This document shows, one piece after another, positions 6,039 to 9,353 of a stretch of 9,353 nt of DNA. Source of the stretch: Patescibacteria group bacterium (lineage in GTDB: Bacteria; Patescibacteriota; Gracilibacteria; UBA1369; LOWO2-01-FULL-3); contig JAHIRL010000003.1 in the NCBI GenBank assembly GCA_018818755.1, forward strand, positions 1 to 9,353. Direction: 5' to 3'. How positions within the stretch are numbered: position 1 is the first letter of the stretch; every line of letters starts with the position of its first letter. The translations under genes and the position numbers were made by a program. A model generated the notes under the pieces. The model did not search any database, was not told the DNA's origin, and was given only the letters and a program-made list of their open reading frames with translations.

Positions 6039-7805
6039 CTACTCCTCCTCTCTTATAACTTTAATACTCAACTCCTCAACCTGCTCATCCGGCATCTGAG
6101 AAGGTGCACCCAGCATAAGATCCTTAGCCTTTTGATCCTTAGGGAAAGCAATTACCTCTCGAATATTCGGCTCCTTTGCAAAAAGCATCACAAGCCTATC
6201 CAATCCCCAGGCAATTCCACCATGCGGCGGAGCTCCATAATCAAAAGCCTCCAACATATGACCAAAACGATGCTCGGCATCTTCATCGGAAATATTTAGC
6301 AAACTAAACACCTTTTTCTGAACTTCCGGTGAATGAATCCTGATAGATCCACCACCAACCTCGGTTCCATTAAGAACCAAATCGTAAGCCTTAGCCAAAC
6401 AATTCTCAGGGTTACTCTCCAAATCCTCCGGATTTTTTGGCGCAGTAAATGGATGATGCACAGCACTAACAGCCCCGGTTTCTTCATTTTTCTCAAACAT
6501 CGGAAAATCAACAATCCAACAGAAAGCAAACTCATCCTCATCGATCAAACCAAGCTTTTTTCCAAGCTCAAGCCGAACCTTACCTAGAGACTCACAAGCC
6601 GTATCAAAAGAGTCAGCACAGAAAAGCAGCAAATCACCATCCTTAGCACCAGCAATCTCCTTTATTTTATCCAACTCCTCTTTCTTAAAAAATTTGGCAA
6701 TAGGGGATTTATACTCATCTCCCTGAACAATAATATTCGCGAGTCCTTTAGCACCATAGATTTTCGCAGATTCTTCAAGCTCATCAAGCTCTCGCCTAGT
6801 AAACTTCCCACCACCGTCAACCTTAAGTCCTTTTACAACCCCACCTCCGGCAAGTACATTTTTAAACACCCCAAACTCACAATTTTTAGCCACATCGTTA
6901 ATATCAAAAAATTCCAAATCAAAACGTAAATCCGGGCTATCACTACCATATTTATTCATCGCTTCATGGTAAGTTAGAACCGGGAAAGGGCTGGTTTTAA
7001 TCTTCTTATCCTTCGCAAAGTTACCAACAAGCTTCATCATTAAATCCTCATTAAGCTTCATAATATCCTTCTCCTCAATAAAAGACATCTCCACATCCAA
7101 CTGAGTAAACTCCGGCTGTCGGTCACCCCTCTGATCCTCATCCCTAAAACAGCGAGCAATCTGAAAATACTTATCAAAACCGGCAATCATCAATAACTGC
7201 TTCAACTGCTGGGGAGATTGCGGCAAAACATAAAAAGTTCCCGGATAAATCCTGGAGGGAACAAGATATTCACGGCTACCCTCCGGGGTTCCCTTAATTA
7301 AAATAGGAGTTTCCACCTCAATAAATCCATCCTGATCCATGTGTTCCCTAATCATCTTTATAATCTCATACCTAAGAACAATGTTCGATTTTAAGCGATT
7401 CCTTCTCAAGTCCAAATACCTGTATTTCAACCTCAAATCTTCAGAAACATCCTTATCTTGATCGATTTCGAATGGGGGAGTCTTTGATGCGTTTAAAACC
7501 TCCACAGACTGTACCAAAACCTCAATCTCGCCTGTAGTCAAATTAGCATTAGCTTGACCCTCAGGCCTTAGTCTCACAGTTCCCTCAATGCGCAAAACAT
7601 ATTCACTTCTAGCCATATCCAGAACATCGTGAGCTTCCTTAAACTCAACAGGATCCGAGACGATTTGCGTCAGCCCATACCTATCTCTAAGATCAATAAA
7701 AATGACTCCACCATGATCACGACGACGATTGACCCAACCTGACAAAACTACTTTTTCCCCTTTATTCGAGGCCCCCAGCTGATTTAAGTTATGAGTTCGA
7801 TACAT
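6039..7805 (-). CDS. aspS: Aspartate-tRNA ligase, bacterial type, probably non-discriminating (Asp/Asn)
   Basis: This 588-residue protein has the usual bacterial AspRS length and domain order. The N-terminal OB-fold anticodon-binding domain covers about 1-105 (WVNRRRDHGGVIF at 24-36). The class II catalytic core follows, with QSPQQLKQ at 196-203 and motif 2 FRDEDQRGDRQPEFTQ at 220-235. The bacterial GAD insertion lies at about 290-420, then FCWIVDFPMFE (428-438), HHPFTAP (450-456), and motif 3 GGIAWGLDRL at 529-538. It charges tRNA-Asp with aspartate in the cytoplasm. His31 and Gly83 match residues linked in Pseudomonas aeruginosa AspRS to relaxed specificity, so it may also make Asp-tRNA-Asn. 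It starts 36 bases after dnaE and is probably co-transcribed with it; a weak TAATAT in the gap is not convincing as a separate promoter. The stop is TAG, and no Shine-Dalgarno precedes the ATG. Confidence 0.97.
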   Translation of the reverse strand: MYRTHNLNQLGASNKGEKVVLSGWVNRRRDHGGVIFIDLRDRYGLTQIVSDPVEFKEAHDVLDMARSEYVLRIEGTVRLRPEGQANANLTTGEIEVLVQSVEVLNASKTPPFEIDQDKDVSEDLRLKYRYLDLRRNRLKSNIVLRYEIIKMIREHMDQDGFIEVETPILIKGTPEGSREYLVPSRIYPGTFYVLPQSPQQLKQLLMIAGFDKYFQIARCFRDEDQRGDRQPEFTQLDVEMSFIEEKDIMKLNEDLMMKLVGNFAKDKKIKTSPFPVLTYHEAMNKYGSDSPDLRFDLEFFDINDVAKNCEFGVFKNVLAGGGVVKGLKVDGGGKFTRRELDELEESAKIYGAKGLANIIVQGDEYKSPIAKFFKKEELDKIKEIAGAKDGDLLLFCADSFDTACESLGKVRLELGKKLGLIDEDEFAFCWIVDFPMFEKNEETGAVSAVHHPFTAPKNPEDLESNPENCLAKAYDLVLNGTEVGGGSIRIHSPEVQKKVFSLLNISDEDAEHRFGHMLEAFDYGAPPHGGIAWGLDRLVMLFAKEPNIREVIAFPKDQKAKDLMLGAPSQMPDEQVEELSIKVIREEE

Positions 7806-7841
7806 ATTTAGAAAATTAAAACGCCAACATATTACAGTAAA

Positions 7842-9353
7842 TTAGGATAAGATTGAATCAATTTCCTTCCTAAGTTTAGCATTCAGATCGATACCAAAAG
7901 GCAAGCGAACTCGCTTTTTGCCATCAGCAAGCCTTAGCTCAACAGGCATTTCCCCTCTATTACGACTCAGTAAGGTCTTAAGCTCTGTTAAAACCTTCGC
8001 ATCAGCAGACGCGGGTATGTCCAGAACAAAATTTTCTGAGACCTCCTTAGCCGCAATATCACCCCAAATATCACTTAGGTTACGAATCGCAATTCCGCTA
8101 AACTTATCATCTCCAAAAACACGCGCTTCCTTTGCATTGCTTGTCATTGTATCTAGCGAAAGCGGCTTAAGTGAATCACAAATAAACTGAACCTCGCCTC
8201 GCTTATTATCAAGCTTACCCGCTGTTGAAATAACCATATCATCCCCCAAATCCTGACCATAACTTTTAAATGCTGTAGGGAACATCACCACCCCAACCCT
8301 CGCAGTGGGGTCCTCCAAAACAAAAACTGCCATATAACTACCACTTTTGGTAACAATTTTCCTAAAACCGGACACAATACCAACAAGTTTTAAAGACTTA
8401 TTCACATGTTTTTTAGTCAAATTGGCAATCAAACTGGCCTTTGAGGAAATATAACGAGCCAGCCCTTTAAGCGGATGGCCGGATACATACATACCTAAAA
8501 GAGCTTTTTCCCACTTCAACTTCTCAATAGCCGAAAATTTTGGTACATCCTTCAGGGCCAAAGTTGCATCCCCATGATCTCCATCATCCATAATTCCAAA
8601 AATATCAGTTTGCCCATTACTACTGGCTCCCTGAGAAAACTTTGAAAACTTGGAGATTTCCTCGTAATTTTCATAAATAGCGCTACGATCTCCAAAATCA
8701 TCAAAAGCCCCACTCAAAGCCAAGGCTTGAATTAGCTTTTTGTTCAACAAAGTACTCGGAATGCGCACAGTAAAATCCTCCAAAGACTTAAAAGGTCCGC
8801 CCTCATCCCTAATCTTAATAATCTCTCGAATCGGCATCTCTCCAACCCCCTTCACAGAGAGCAAACCAAAACGAATTGTCTTGTCATCAACAACCGTAAA
8901 GTGACAGAAAGATTCATTAACAGACGGGGGCAAAACCTCGATACCCATCTCAAAGCATTCCTTTATTTCCAACACAACACGATCAGTATTATTCGCATCA
9001 CTACACAACAGCGCAGTCATAAACTCAATAGGATATCTGGCTTTCAAATACGCCGTCTGGTAGGCGATCATCGCATAACAAGCGGCATGGGCTTTATTAA
9101 AACCATAACCCGCAAAAGGCTCAACAACCTTTTCAAAAACCTCCTTGGCAAATTTTTCTTTATGACCATTTGCAACTGCCCCCTTCAAAAACTTTTCTCT
9201 TTGCTCAGCCAAAAGAGCCGGTATTTTTTTCCCCACAGCCTTACGCAAAATATCCGCTTCACCAAGAGAAAACCCGGCAAAATCCCTTGCCAACTGCAAT
9301 ATCTGTTCCTGATAAACCGCAACACCATAAGTACTTTCCAAAATTTCCTTAAA
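7842..9353 (-). CDS. dnaE: DNA polymerase III alpha subunit, C-terminal part (5'-truncated by window edge)
   Basis: The frame is open through the right edge; the TTG at 9339-9341 is an internal Leu codon (context FKEILESTYG), not a start. The visible 503 residues are the C-terminal part of DnaE, the replicative polymerase catalytic subunit. The PHP domain and catalytic aspartates lie outside the window. Counted from the edge, YQEQ is at 14-17, GFSLGEADILRKAVGKK at 27-43, FNKAHAACYAMIAYQTAYLK at 85-104, a helix-hairpin-helix segment at about 164-188, and SGHPL at 291-295. The OB domain spans about 320-396, and a short C-terminal domain ends in FGIDLNAKLRKEIDSIL. QTDIF at 248-252 fits the internal beta-clamp-binding motif (QADMF in E. 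coli). The motifs are of the DnaE rather than the PolC type. aspS follows 36 bases downstream. Confidence 0.96.
   Translation of the reverse strand, partial: FKEILESTYGVAVYQEQILQLARDFAGFSLGEADILRKAVGKKIPALLAEQREKFLKGAVANGHKEKFAKEVFEKVVEPFAGYGFNKAHAACYAMIAYQTAYLKARYPIEFMTALLCSDANNTDRVVLEIKECFEMGIEVLPPSVNESFCHFTVVDDKTIRFGLLSVKGVGEMPIREIIKIRDEGGPFKSLEDFTVRIPSTLLNKKLIQALALSGAFDDFGDRSAIYENYEEISKFSKFSQGASSNGQTDIFGIMDDGDHGDATLALKDVPKFSAIEKLKWEKALLGMYVSGHPLKGLARYISSKASLIANLTKKHVNKSLKLVGIVSGFRKIVTKSGSYMAVFVLEDPTARVGVVMFPTAFKSYGQDLGDDMVISTAGKLDNKRGEVQFICDSLKPLSLDTMTSNAKEARVFGDDKFSGIAIRNLSDIWGDIAAKEVSENFVLDIPASADAKVLTELKTLLSRNRGEMPVELRLADGKKRVRLPFGIDLNAKLRKEIDSILS

Noticed and set aside
9339..9341. TTG as the start of the right-hand gene
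   Set aside because: The frame continues to the window edge as FKEIL before ESTYGVAVYQEQ, matching the interior of DnaE, so the gene is truncated by the window and does not start there.
1..9353. Possible UGA recoding (as in Gracilibacteria or Absconditabacteria)
   Set aside because: No in-frame TGA interrupts any domain-complete gene, so nothing supports UGA as a sense codon. The five visible stops are TAA or TAG, but five are too few to infer anything from the absence of TGA stops.

Overview
The window looks like a chromosomal piece of a small-genome bacterium, fairly AT-rich by eye, read with the standard genetic code. The cell-surface proteins, the solitary VirD4/TraG-like ATPase with a long unfamiliar N-terminal region, and peptidoglycan-binding repeats carrying a GAG..GP.T insert recall Patescibacteria (candidate phyla radiation) genomes. 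That placement is inference; no rRNA or other marker is present to settle it. No tRNA, rRNA, CRISPR array, insertion sequence or phage gene was found.

Layout, left to right. 1-1735 (minus): 5' end of a membrane-anchored M23 metallopeptidase with C-terminal S-layer-homology (SLH) repeats, cut by the left edge. 1736-1801: a short divergent promoter region. 1802-2215 (plus): tsaE, for tRNA t6A modification, the only plus-strand gene. It meets the next gene tail to tail with an 8-bp overlap. 2208-3407 (minus): secreted 3D-domain wall protein with two peptidoglycan-binding repeats. 3512-5992 (minus): 826-residue membrane-anchored VirD4/TraG-type ATPase. 6039-7805 (minus): aspS. 7842-9353 (minus): C-terminal part of dnaE, cut by the right edge. 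Coding density is very high; the largest gap is about 100 bases.

The genes form two functional groups. dnaE and aspS (36-base gap) are core information processing and are probably co-transcribed. The M23-SLH protein, the 3D protein and perhaps the ATPase act at the cell envelope, where two wall-remodelling proteins use different retention modes. tsaE sits between the two wall genes. The ATPase, the 3D gene and the M23 gene each have a recognisable TATAAT box in the short gap before them, followed by a short A/T-rich leader. None of the five visible start codons has a Shine-Dalgarno sequence.

Most useful observations: AspRS carries the His31/Gly83 pair linked to non-discriminating enzymes; the ATPase has no T4SS partner genes in view; initiation appears SD-independent throughout; the divergent promoters share a palindromic -10; and tsaE and the 3D gene share a palindromic stop overlap. 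I see no clear evidence of a wholly new system. The ATPase with its long uncharacterised N-terminal region is the best candidate for unknown biology.
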